Source: Streptomyces ureilyticus (GTDB lineage Bacteria > Actinomycetota > Actinomycetes > Streptomycetales > Streptomycetaceae). From it: a stretch of 35,347 bases of DNA. Of the stretch, positions 23,782-31,303 are shown piece by piece. The stretch lies in contig NZ_JAAKZX010000093.1 in NCBI RefSeq assembly GCF_011045025.1, forward strand, positions 1 to 35,347. Reading direction: 5' to 3'. How positions within the stretch are numbered: position 1 is the stretch's first letter; every line of letters begins with the position of its first letter. The position numbers were made by a program, and so were the translations under genes. The notes under the pieces are model-generated. The model saw only the letters and a program-made list of their open reading frames with translations. It did not search any database and was not told the origin of the DNA.

Positions 23782-25737
23782 TCAGCGCGGAGGCAGCTTC
23801 GCGGCGGCCGACCTGGCGAGGGACGTGGCCATCGAGCGGAGTTCGCCGCTGGGGCGTTGGCCGTCGACCCGCAGGCGGAGCATCTCGGCGGCTGGTTCGG
23901 CGTTCGTGCCGCTGTACGGGCGGTACTCGACGAAGACCGAGCAGGTGTCGTCCTCGGCCTCGACGATGGCGTCGTAGCCGCTGAGCCGGATCGGATCGCC
24001 GTCCGCCTCGGTCTTGGGCTGGTCACGGAAGAAGCTCACCTCCGTCTCCAGATCGTCGTCGCTCGACCACTCGCAGCGCCACTTGGCGACATCGATGTCC
24101 TCCGGCGCGCCTGCTTTGACGCCGGGGACCACGGACAGCGCTTTGGTGTCGAGCAGATCACAGGCGTTCGACCAGGCCAGCGAGTCTTTCGGGTAGGCCT
24201 GGGGGCGGCGGGGGATCGGGCCCCGGTTCAGCACGGCGGCCGCGCTCTGGGCGGCCGAGTCGGCGACCCCGCACAGCGTCGCCCTGCCACCGGTCACGGT
24301 GCCGTCACCCACGTTGACGCGAATCTCGACGAGAAAGCCGCCGGAATCGCCCTCAGGCACCAGCTTCAGCCCGCACTCGTCGTCCTGCCGCTCTTCCTCC
24401 AGGATGCCGATCTTCCCGACGGTCGTGGCGGGTTGCGACGACTCGGGGCGTGAGCCCGGCTGGAGGTCCAGCGACACATCGATACGGGTCTCCTCGTCGG
24501 TGCGGAGGAGCACGTCGCAGCGATCGAAGTTCCCGTAATCCACGTCTACTTGGGCCTCGCCGAACCGCCCGAGCGCAGTGGGGTCGGCCAGCTTGCACAG
24601 GTCGGCGGTGTGGGGATCGCCGATCAGCGACTGCCCCGAGCTCTTGCCCGAGCCGTTCGAGGCCTCGTCGGTGAGCCGGCCCTGGCCGGCCTGGTCGGTG
24701 TCATGCGTCTCGCCGTCGTCATCGGGCACGAAGACAAGGGTCAGGGCCAAGGCGGCACTGACGCCGAGGGCCGCGGCGAGCAGTGGCCAGCGCCGCCGCC
24801 CATGCCCGGCCGGCTTGTCACTGTCATTCAGGGTCTGCTCGTCGTCATCCCGCTCCGGCCCGGCGATGGCCGCCAGGAGCCGCTTCACCTCGGCCGGCGC
24901 GGGACGGTGCCGTGGATCGCGCTGGAGCATGGAGGTGAGTACGGGAAACAGCGGTCCCACAGCCTCGGCGTCCATCTCGACGACGCCCCGTTCGGCCTTC
25001 CAGTGCGTCAGACGCTCGGTGTCCTCCCCGTCGCCTCCTCCTTCCTGCCTGTGCTCATCGTCCCCGTCCGACACGTTGCCGCGCGGCGGCGAGCCGGTGA
25101 CCAGCGCGTACAGCGTGGCGCCCAGGCAGAACACGTCCGACTCCGGCCGAGGAATGTTCCCTCGGGCCAGCTCGGGGGCGGCGTAGGCCGGAGTGAAGCT
25201 GGACGGACCGTTGGCCGTGACGGTCTCGGTGCCGCCGGACCGGTGGGCGGCGCCGAAGTCCAGCAGCTTCGCGGTGCCGCGCCCGGTGAGGCCGATGTTC
25301 GCGGGCTTGATGTCGCAGTGCACGATGCCCGCCTCGTGCAGGGCGGTGAGCGCGTCGGCGAGCTCGGCACCGATGCGGGCGGCCCGCTGGGGCGACATCG
25401 GCGGCTGCCGGTCCAGGCCGCCGCCGGGCACGTACTCCATGATGAACCAGTACGTGTCCTCCCCGCGCCCGTCGCTTTCCCCGTCGCTGTCCTGCGGCAC
25501 GGTCACGACATCGAACAGCGTCACGACGTGGGGATGATCGCGGAACTTGGCCATGGCGCGCGGCTCACCCAGCAGCCGCCGTACCGCGGTCTCGCGGTCG
25601 CCCTCGATCCGCTCCGGTTTCAGCGCGACGTCCTGCCCGACCGTCTTGTCGTGGGCCAGCCACACATCACCGCTCCGCCCGGCGCCGATGACCTCTTTGA
25701 GGACATAACGGCCGGCGAATTCGTCTCCACGACGCAC
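23782..25737 (-). CDS. Membrane Ser/Thr protein kinase with duplicated external domain
   Basis: A 651-residue type I-like receptor kinase. The cytosolic kinase domain (about 10-290) has G18-A-G-R-S-G23, K40, HCDIKPAN (140-147), DFG (160-162) and PAYAAPEL. The catalytic HRD is HCD, so it is a non-RD kinase. A TM helix at 316-337 leads to an external region of about 310 residues with two similar lobes: one around ADLCKLADPTALGRFGEAQ, the other around SNACDLLDTKALSVVPGVK. Each is followed by a Cys-containing strand, reminiscent of DUF3558-like lipoprotein domains. This differs from PASTA kinases that bind peptidoglycan. The GTG start has GGGGAG six bases upstream. A 36-bp palindrome lies 21 bases above the start codon. 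Confidence 0.88.
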   Translation of the reverse strand: MRRGDEFAGRYVLKEVIGAGRSGDVWLAHDKTVGQDVALKPERIEGDRETAVRRLLGEPRAMAKFRDHPHVVTLFDVVTVPQDSDGESDGRGEDTYWFIMEYVPGGGLDRQPPMSPQRAARIGAELADALTALHEAGIVHCDIKPANIGLTGRGTAKLLDFGAAHRSGGTETVTANGPSSFTPAYAAPELARGNIPRPESDVFCLGATLYALVTGSPPRGNVSDGDDEHRQEGGGDGEDTERLTHWKAERGVVEMDAEAVGPLFPVLTSMLQRDPRHRPAPAEVKRLLAAIAGPERDDDEQTLNDSDKPAGHGRRRWPLLAAALGVSAALALTLVFVPDDDGETHDTDQAGQGRLTDEASNGSGKSSGQSLIGDPHTADLCKLADPTALGRFGEAQVDVDYGNFDRCDVLLRTDEETRIDVSLDLQPGSRPESSQPATTVGKIGILEEERQDDECGLKLVPEGDSGGFLVEIRVNVGDGTVTGGRATLCGVADSAAQSAAAVLNRGPIPRRPQAYPKDSLAWSNACDLLDTKALSVVPGVKAGAPEDIDVAKWRCEWSSDDDLETEVSFFRDQPKTEADGDPIRLSGYDAIVEAEDDTCSVFVEYRPYSGTNAEPAAEMLRLRVDGQRPSGELRSMATSLARSAAAKLPPR

Positions 25738-26244
25738 GGTTCTCCCCTCATCTCGTCCAGAACGCGCGCGGCCACGTGGCCGCGCGCGTTCTGATCCCGA
25801 ACCTACTGCGTACCCGGGGGGTTACGCAGGGTCTCCCCGGAGCCTCCATCAGGCGCCCTTATGTGTAGAGGCGATGAGGTCGATGGTGCCCGAGTGGCTC
25901 TCCGCCGTGAAGGGGCGTCAGATGCTCTGGCTGTATTTCGCCGCCCGGGAAGCGGGACCCGCCGCACAGGCGCCGCAAACGACTGGTGCCGCTGTCGCAG
26001 CGATGGCGCCCGCTGTCACCCGTACGGAGTAATCCGGCAGGTGTGGCACGGCGTGCGAAGTCCGCACCAGGCGGGCCGCCGGGCACCGCGGCGCCGCCCC
26101 CGCCGGGGTGTCGCTCGCCGGGCGTTCGCGGTGGGGGTCTCGCAGGATGGTGAGGGCTGCCCGGCCGTGGAACGGGCCGACGAGCAGCCGGTTCCCGTAC
26201 GCGGCGGACAGCCGCCCGATCCCCCCCCACTCAGGGAGAAGCAC
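25738..26244. other. Divergent intergenic region with two inverted repeats
   Basis: 507 bp between the kinase and the coiled-coil gene. It contains a perfect 36-bp palindrome at 25758-25793 and a second inverted repeat at 25806-25829 (CTGCGTA / TACGCAG). From about 25860 to 26240 I see no convincing gene: the frames there are Arg/Pro-rich and lack good starts. The ribosome site AGGGAG for the next gene is at its right end, just after a run of eight C. Confidence 0.55.
25758..25793. repeat. Perfect 36-bp palindrome
   Basis: The left half CAGAACGCGCGCGGCCAC is followed directly by its exact reverse complement with no spacer. It lies 21 bp above the kinase GTG, just beyond its ribosome site. 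As RNA it would form a stem of about 16 pairs. A second, shorter inverted repeat follows 12 bp away. Confidence 0.9.
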
Positions 26245-27294
26245 ATGGCAGTGATGACGCAGGCGCTGGTACCGGCGCTGGAAGATGCCCGGCAGACGCA
26301 TGCCGCAGTCGCCGACCGGTTCCGGGCGGATGTGACGGTCACGCCTCCCGGTCCGTACCGCCAGATGCTGGAACACCAGGTCGCCGAGGTCCTGGACAGC
26401 CTTCAGCGGATCGAGCATCACGTACGCAAGACGCGTCCGCGCGGCCTGATCGGCACCACGGTCGACATGGCGGGCATCGTCTCCCGCAGCGCCATCCGTA
26501 CGGCCATGTTCCCGCTGGCGATCGGGTCGTCGCTCGCAACCGGGCTGCTGGGCGGTCGGCAGGCCAATGAGGTGCGGCTGCTGAAGAACGCCGAGAACGA
26601 GTTCACGGCGGCGGCCCGGGCGCTGGCGGCGTCCCGGGCGGGGGAGAGTATCGCCGAAGAGATCCAGGACCAGGCCGCCGCCGACCTGCTCGGTTCGCTG
26701 CGCCGCCAGGACCAGGAGCTGCTGGAGACGCTGGAGGACAGTGTCGCCGCACACGCGCGGGCCGTGGTGGCCGCGGGCAACGGCTTCGGCCCGGGGCACG
26801 AAGGCGGCGTGCGGGACGAGGTCGTACGCCTGGTGCGGACGACCACGGACCGGCTACGGGACATCGTCCAGGCCGGCGGCCGGCACACCAGGTCCGCGGC
26901 CGAGGGCGTGGTCCGCGAGATGCCGGGGGTGGCCAGGATGGCCGAGGAGGTCCAGGGCGCGGTGACCCGGGAGGAGGACCTGCCGATCGCCGGATACGGC
27001 AAGCTCGGCCTCGACGAGACCAAGAAGCGGCTGCGCCCGCTGTCGCAGTCCGAACTGACGGTCATCGAGGGCTACGAGCGCGCCCACGCGAACCGCGACG
27101 CGGTCCTCGACGCCATCGAGCAGCTGCGCGGCAGCGAACCGTGGCCCGGCTACGACGCCATGGCACCCAGCGACATCATGGCCGAACTGCAGAACGTCTC
27201 CCTGAGCGTGGCCCGCAAGGCGGCGGAGTACGAGCAGCACCACCGCCGACGCGAGCCGGTCATCTCCGCCGCCCAGGCACGCATCCCCCTGTAA
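26245..27294 (+). CDS. Coiled-coil protein with C-terminal DUF8129-like domain
   Basis: A 349-residue protein with no signal peptide. A helical N-terminus (AVLPALEDARQ...) is followed by a small hydrophobic, glycine-rich stretch at about 72-105 (GIVSRSAIRTAMFPLAIGSSLATGLLGG), then a long helical, probably coiled-coil, middle (about 105-240). The C-terminal domain at about 245-349 carries LPIAGYGKL...RPLSQSELTVIEGYERAHANRDAVLDAIEQLRGSEPWPGYDAM, a pattern I recall as DUF8129 from actinobacteria, where it ends proteins of unknown role. ATG at 26245 follows AGGGAG at six bp. The glycine-rich segment could insert in or sit on the membrane. A hairpin terminator follows at 27317. Confidence 0.75.
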   Translation: MAVMTQALVPALEDARQTHAAVADRFRADVTVTPPGPYRQMLEHQVAEVLDSLQRIEHHVRKTRPRGLIGTTVDMAGIVSRSAIRTAMFPLAIGSSLATGLLGGRQANEVRLLKNAENEFTAAARALAASRAGESIAEEIQDQAAADLLGSLRRQDQELLETLEDSVAAHARAVVAAGNGFGPGHEGGVRDEVVRLVRTTTDRLRDIVQAGGRHTRSAAEGVVREMPGVARMAEEVQGAVTREEDLPIAGYGKLGLDETKKRLRPLSQSELTVIEGYERAHANRDAVLDAIEQLRGSEPWPGYDAMAPSDIMAELQNVSLSVARKAAEYEQHHRRREPVISAAQARIPL

Positions 27295-27316
27295 CCGCGA
27301 CGGACGCCGACAACGG

Positions 27317-27346
27317 GCCGCCTCCTGCCTCCTGGCAGGGGGCGGC
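27317..27346. terminator. Hairpin terminator after the DUF8129-like gene
   Basis: A 13-bp stem (GCCGCCTCCTGCC against GGCAGGGGGCGGC, one G-U pair) with loop TCCT, 22 bp after the stop codon. Confidence 0.8.
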
Positions 27347-27490
27347 AACGCGTGCACGAGGCCGGTCGTTCCAACCGCCGGCCCGCGCCCACACGTACCT
27401 CAACCCCGCAAAGTCCCGGTGGAACGGGGGCAGTTGACTCTACGTTGTATGCCTAAGGCCATCGATGGTTCCCCAGAAGGAGGCTGTCCG

Positions 27491-28306
27491 GTGACGCAGG
27501 ACTCGTCCGCCCCCGGCACTGCGGCATCAGCGAAGATCGACTCGGCGGTGCCGCACTCGGCCCGGATCTGGAACTACTGGCTCGGCGGCAAGGACAACTA
27601 CCCCGTCGACGTGGAAGCGGGCGACGCCTTCCGCGAGATCTTCCCCGGCATCACCGACCTCGCCCGCGACTCGCGGGCCTTCCTCGGCCGCGCCGTGCGC
27701 CACCTGGCCGGTGATGCCGGCATCCGCCAGTTCCTCGACATCGGCACAGGCCTGCCCACGGCGGACAACACCCACCAGATCGCCCAGCGGGTGGCCCCCG
27801 ACGCCCGCATCGTCTACGTGGACAACGACCCTCTGGTCCTCGCCCATGCCCAGGCACTGCTGACCAGCACGCGCGAGGGCGTGACCGACTACATCGACGC
27901 GGACCTGCACGATCCCGGCACCGTACTGCGGGAAGCGGCCCGCACCCTCGACCTCACGAAGCCCGTCGCACTCACATTCATGCAGGTCAGCGGACACATC
28001 GCCGACTACGACGAAGCACGGTCCATCGTCCGTACGCTCATGGTGGCACTGCCGTCCGGCAGCTACTTCGCGTTCAACGACAGCGTGGACACCAACCAGG
28101 CCAACGCCGAAGCCACCCGCCTCTACAACGAGAGCGGCGCGGCCCCGTACTACCTGCGCAGCCCGCAGCAGCTCGCCGGCTTCTTCGACGGCCTGGAACT
28201 GCTGGAGCCCGGCGTCGTACCCATCACCGACTGGCGCCCCGACTCCACGATGAGCGGCACGGGCGGCGAGGTGATCGCCCTGGGCGGGGTCGCCCGCAAG
28301 CCCTGA
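27491..28306 (+). CDS. SAM-dependent methyltransferase, SAV2177/DUF574 family
   Basis: A 271-residue cytosolic methyltransferase. N-terminal signature RIWNYWLGGKDNYPVD (about 20-35) is diagnostic of this actinobacterial family; motif I reads FLDIGTGLPTADNTHQIAQ, and VDNDPLVLAHAQALL supplies the SAM ribose-binding acid. Members are very common in Streptomyces, often in dozens of copies, but substrates are mostly unknown. GTG at 27491 has GAAGGAGG six bases upstream; the frame from 27419 was rejected. It is convergent with the PL1 pectate lyase gene (30 bp gap). No partner gene points to a pathway. Confidence 0.92.
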   Translation: MTQDSSAPGTAASAKIDSAVPHSARIWNYWLGGKDNYPVDVEAGDAFREIFPGITDLARDSRAFLGRAVRHLAGDAGIRQFLDIGTGLPTADNTHQIAQRVAPDARIVYVDNDPLVLAHAQALLTSTREGVTDYIDADLHDPGTVLREAARTLDLTKPVALTFMQVSGHIADYDEARSIVRTLMVALPSGSYFAFNDSVDTNQANAEATRLYNESGAAPYYLRSPQQLAGFFDGLELLEPGVVPITDWRPDSTMSGTGGEVIALGGVARKP

Positions 28307-28336
28307 AGTCGACACGAAGCGGCGCCGTGGTCGCGT

Positions 28337-29701
28337 TCACCGGTGGCGAGGGCCGGAGTGGTTCAGGACGTGCCGCCACACCGCGGCCGGCGATCGCAGC
28401 GGACGGTACGGATAGACATCGGCCGGCGCCCAGCCCGTGTCCGTCGAGAACCCGTCGGGCGCCTCGGCCGCTGCCGCGGCGTCGAGTCCGGCGGGGCGGC
28501 CGTTCAGCCAGGAACCCGTGTCCTGGAAGCGCGTACCCCCGTAGATCGCGACCAGCACACCGGGACGCGCGCCAGGGCCCTCGTACCGGAACACGTTCCT
28601 CTCGGAGACCATCGCGGACTCCACCCCGATACCGAGCGCGTACGTGGTGTCCGCGGCCCGGCCCCGGTAGACGTTGTTGACCACATGCACCTGCCCGAAG
28701 CGGACGCGCGGAGCGCGCTGCCCGATGTCGGTGAAGAGGTTGCGGACGAAGGTGACCTTCAGATGCCCGCGGTCCCGGTCGCCCCGCCCGTCACCGGACC
28801 CGATGAGCACCGCCTTGTCGTGGTCGGTGAACCGGCTGTCGGACACCGTGATGAAGTCCGAACCGTCCTCGATGTCCAGCAGCCCGTCGTGCCGCTGGAC
28901 CCGCTCGCCGTGGAAGCCGACTGGCGCCGTGCGGTCCGGGTAGCGGCCGTCGGTGAACGTGCAGTGGTCGATCCAGATGTTCCTTCCGGTGACCACCGCC
29001 AGGGCGTCGAAGCGGGCGTTCCAGCTGCCGCGTTCCCCGTCGTCCGGCGACCAGGTCGTGAAGTAGTCGACGGGCGCCTCGAGTTGGAGGTCGCGGACGA
29101 TGATGTTGGTGCCGGTGTTGACGCTCAGGAAGACTCCGAGCAGTCGAGCGTCGCCGCCCGTGCCGACGAGCGTGGTGTTGCTCGGCACGGTCAGCTGAAT
29201 CTGGTGCTTCTCCTTGTTCGAACCGGTCTGCCGCAGGACCCGCTGCTGCTTGCAGTAGTCGTAGCGCGTGTCGGACCACTCGGCGCCGTCCGCGCCGAAG
29301 CACGACCTGTACTTCGCCAGGTCGTAGCCGGGCGCGTAATCCTGCTCACCGAGCAGCGTGCCGTCACCGGCCTCATGGCCGCTGATGTCTCCCTCGACCC
29401 GGATGACCTTGGGCGCGGTCAGGTCGCCGCGGTTGGCCAGCGCCTCCTTCAGCTCCGCACGCGTCGACACCGTCCACACCGATTCCGGCCCGGCGCCCGC
29501 GCCCCCGGTGGTACCGCCGTTGACGGAAGCCCAGCCGACCGGGCCGGCGTCATGAGGGCCGGAGGCGGTCGCGGGGGCTGCCGGCAGCAGGGCGCAGGCC
29601 AGCAGAAGGGCTGCGACAAGACTTCCGCACACGCGGCCCGCGGGTACCGCCACGCGGACGGCACCCCAGGAACGTAAATGGCTCGAATCAGCTGCCGTCA
29701 T
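28337..29701 (-). CDS. Secreted pectate lyase, PL1 family
   Basis: A 454-residue exported enzyme. The signal peptide (about 1-46: arginines, then CGSLVAALLLACALLPAAPATASG) is followed by a parallel beta-helix with the PL1 marks IWIDHCTF (calcium and structural), DGLLDIEDGSDFITVSDSRF, and RAPRVRFGQVHVVNNVY, whose first Arg is the catalytic base. It should cleave pectate by calcium-dependent beta-elimination. It adds to the PL3 enzyme at 1635, so the strain is equipped for plant-wall pectin. ATG at 29701 follows GAGGAGGA at good spacing; the frame to 29746 runs into the repeats and was rejected. Codon 9 (29675-29677, minus strand) is TTA, so expression should need the bldA tRNA. Confidence 0.92.
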   Translation of the reverse strand: MTAADSSHLRSWGAVRVAVPAGRVCGSLVAALLLACALLPAAPATASGPHDAGPVGWASVNGGTTGGAGAGPESVWTVSTRAELKEALANRGDLTAPKVIRVEGDISGHEAGDGTLLGEQDYAPGYDLAKYRSCFGADGAEWSDTRYDYCKQQRVLRQTGSNKEKHQIQLTVPSNTTLVGTGGDARLLGVFLSVNTGTNIIVRDLQLEAPVDYFTTWSPDDGERGSWNARFDALAVVTGRNIWIDHCTFTDGRYPDRTAPVGFHGERVQRHDGLLDIEDGSDFITVSDSRFTDHDKAVLIGSGDGRGDRDRGHLKVTFVRNLFTDIGQRAPRVRFGQVHVVNNVYRGRAADTTYALGIGVESAMVSERNVFRYEGPGARPGVLVAIYGGTRFQDTGSWLNGRPAGLDAAAAAEAPDGFSTDTGWAPADVYPYRPLRSPAAVWRHVLNHSGPRHR

Positions 29702-29721
29702 CGACGCGAAGTCCTCCTCAT

Positions 29722-29787
29722 CAATCCCTGAGCCGGCCGATGCCAATCCCTGAGCCGCTCGATGTCAATCCCTGAGCCGGTCGATCT
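29722..29787. repeat. Three tandem 22-bp repeats at the 3' end of sthA
   Basis: CAATCCCTGAGCCGG-YCGATG-type units start at 29722, 29744 and 29766 with no gap. The third copy is the last codons of sthA (RLRD, stop); copies one and two extend into the intergenic space next to the pectate lyase start. Base differences are few (GG/GC/GG and last bases). Confidence 0.9.
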
Positions 29788-31168
29788 GCCGGATCTTGTT
29801 CGTCGCGTCCAGAGCCGCGACTTTGTAGGACTCCGCGAGAGTGGGGTAGTTGAACACCGCGTCCACCAGGTAGTCGACCGTGCCGCCGCAGCCCATCACG
29901 GACTGCCCGATATGGATCAACTCCGTGGCCCCGGTGCCGAAGCAGTGCACGCCGAGGAGTCTGCGGTCGTCCGGCGAGACCAGCAGCTTCAGCATGCCGT
30001 GCGAGTCGCCGATGATCTGCCCCCGGGCCAGCTCGCGATAGCGGGAGATGCCGACCTCGTACGGCACGGAATCCTCGGTGAGCTGGTCCTCGGTCCGCCC
30101 GATGAAGCTGATCTCCGGGATGGTGTAGATGCCGATCGGCTGCAGGCCGTCCATCTGGTTCACCGGCTCGCCAAAGGCGTGATACGTCGCCGTACGCCCC
30201 TGCTCCATCGAGGTCGCGGCCAGCGCCGGGAAGCCGATGACGTCGCCGACCGCGTAGATGTGCGGCACCTCGGTGCGGAAATGCTCGTCGACCTTGATCC
30301 GGCCGCGCCGGTCGGCCGACAGTCCGGCCTTGTCGAGATCCAGGTCGTCGGTGAGGCCCTGACGGCCCGCGGAGTACATCACCGCGTCCGCAGGTATCTT
30401 CTTGCCGCTCTCCAGAATCGTGAGAGTGCCCCGCGGGTGACGTTCGACCGCGGCGACGGTCTCCCCGAACCGGAAGGTGACGGCCAGGTCCCGCAGGTGG
30501 TACTTCAGCGACTCGATCACCTCGACATCACAGAAGTCGAGCATCCCCGGCCGCTGTTCGACCACGGTGACCTTGCTGCCGAGAGCGGCGAACATGGAGG
30601 CGTACTCCATGCCGATCACGCCGGCGCCGACGATGACCATGGATCGCGGCACCCGTTCCAGATTCAGTACGTTGTCCGAATCGATGATCGTCCGCTCGTC
30701 GAACTCGACGCTGGCGGGCCGGGCGGGGCGCGTGCCGGTGGCGATGACGATGTGCCCGGCGGTCAACAGCCGCTCGTTGCCGGTGACTTCGCGCAGCGCG
30801 ACGGTGTGGTCGTCGACGAAGCGGCCGGTGCCGGCGAACAGGGAGACGTGGTTGCGCGACAACTGGCTGCGGATGACGTCGACTTCGCGACCCACCACAT
30901 GCTGGGTGCGTGCCGTCAGGTCCGCGACGGTGATGTCCTCCTTGAGACGGTAACTCTGGCCGTACAGATCACGTTGGGTGAGGCCGGTCAGATACAGGAC
31001 CGCCTCACGCAGTGTCTTGGACGGGATGGTCCCGGTGTGGATGGAGACCCCGCCGACCATGTCGGGGCGGTCGATGACGGCGACCCGGCGGCCGAGCTTG
31101 GCCGCGGCGATGGCGGCCTTCTGGCCGCCCGGGCCGGATCCGATGACGAGCATGTCGAAGTCGGGCAC
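29765..31168 (-). CDS. sthA: Soluble (Si-specific) pyridine nucleotide transhydrogenase
   Basis: A 467-residue FAD flavoprotein that moves hydride between NADPH and NAD+. The N-terminal FAD-binding site is MLVIGSGPGGQKAAIAAAKLG; GGVSIHTGTIPSKTLREA at about 40-57 is the SthA signature, in which the redox cysteines of lipoamide dehydrogenase are replaced; the NAD(P) site is VIVGAGVIGMEYASMFAALG (about 175-194); and YAVGDVIGFPALA closes the FAD site. The dimer domain is at about 340-467. GTG at 31168 is the first good start but its ribosome site is weak. The function is well set by homology. Its 3' end is duplicated in tandem. Confidence 0.93.
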   Translation of the reverse strand: MPDFDMLVIGSGPGGQKAAIAAAKLGRRVAVIDRPDMVGGVSIHTGTIPSKTLREAVLYLTGLTQRDLYGQSYRLKEDITVADLTARTQHVVGREVDVIRSQLSRNHVSLFAGTGRFVDDHTVALREVTGNERLLTAGHIVIATGTRPARPASVEFDERTIIDSDNVLNLERVPRSMVIVGAGVIGMEYASMFAALGSKVTVVEQRPGMLDFCDVEVIESLKYHLRDLAVTFRFGETVAAVERHPRGTLTILESGKKIPADAVMYSAGRQGLTDDLDLDKAGLSADRRGRIKVDEHFRTEVPHIYAVGDVIGFPALAATSMEQGRTATYHAFGEPVNQMDGLQPIGIYTIPEISFIGRTEDQLTEDSVPYEVGISRYRELARGQIIGDSHGMLKLLVSPDDRRLLGVHCFGTGATELIHIGQSVMGCGGTVDYLVDAVFNYPTLAESYKVAALDATNKIRQIDRLRD

Positions 31169-31193
31169 GTCCGGAGTCTGTCAGCTCGAAGGT

Positions 31194-31246
31194 CCCACCC
31201 GAAAGGGTGGGCAGCCATGTCGGTGACCAACTGCGGGGTCCCGCAG
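31194..31246 (-). terminator. Two hairpins downstream of the SpoIIE gene
   Basis: 31194-31211: CCCACCC-GAAA-GGGTGGG, a 7-bp stem with a GNRA-type loop. 31231-31246: CTGCGGG-GT-CCCGCAG. They lie between the phosphatase gene stop (31304) and sthA start (31168), both minus strand, and probably end the phosphatase transcript. Confidence 0.6.
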
Positions 31247-31303
31247 TCGACTTGATCCTGATCCTGAGCGAACAACCGCCTCCGGACGTCCTGCGCCCGG
31301 CTG

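Noticed and set aside
25859..26230. A 123-codon minus-strand frame in the intergenic space
   Set aside because: Arg/Pro/His-rich composition, no motif and no ribosome site.
25861..26244. A 128-codon upstream extension of the coiled-coil gene
   Set aside because: The extension is Arg/Pro/Gly-rich and not protein-like; a strong AGGGAG site precedes the ATG at 26245.
29722..29787. CRISPR-like array
   Set aside because: The three 22-bp units are directly abutting, with no spacers; one is the end of sthA.
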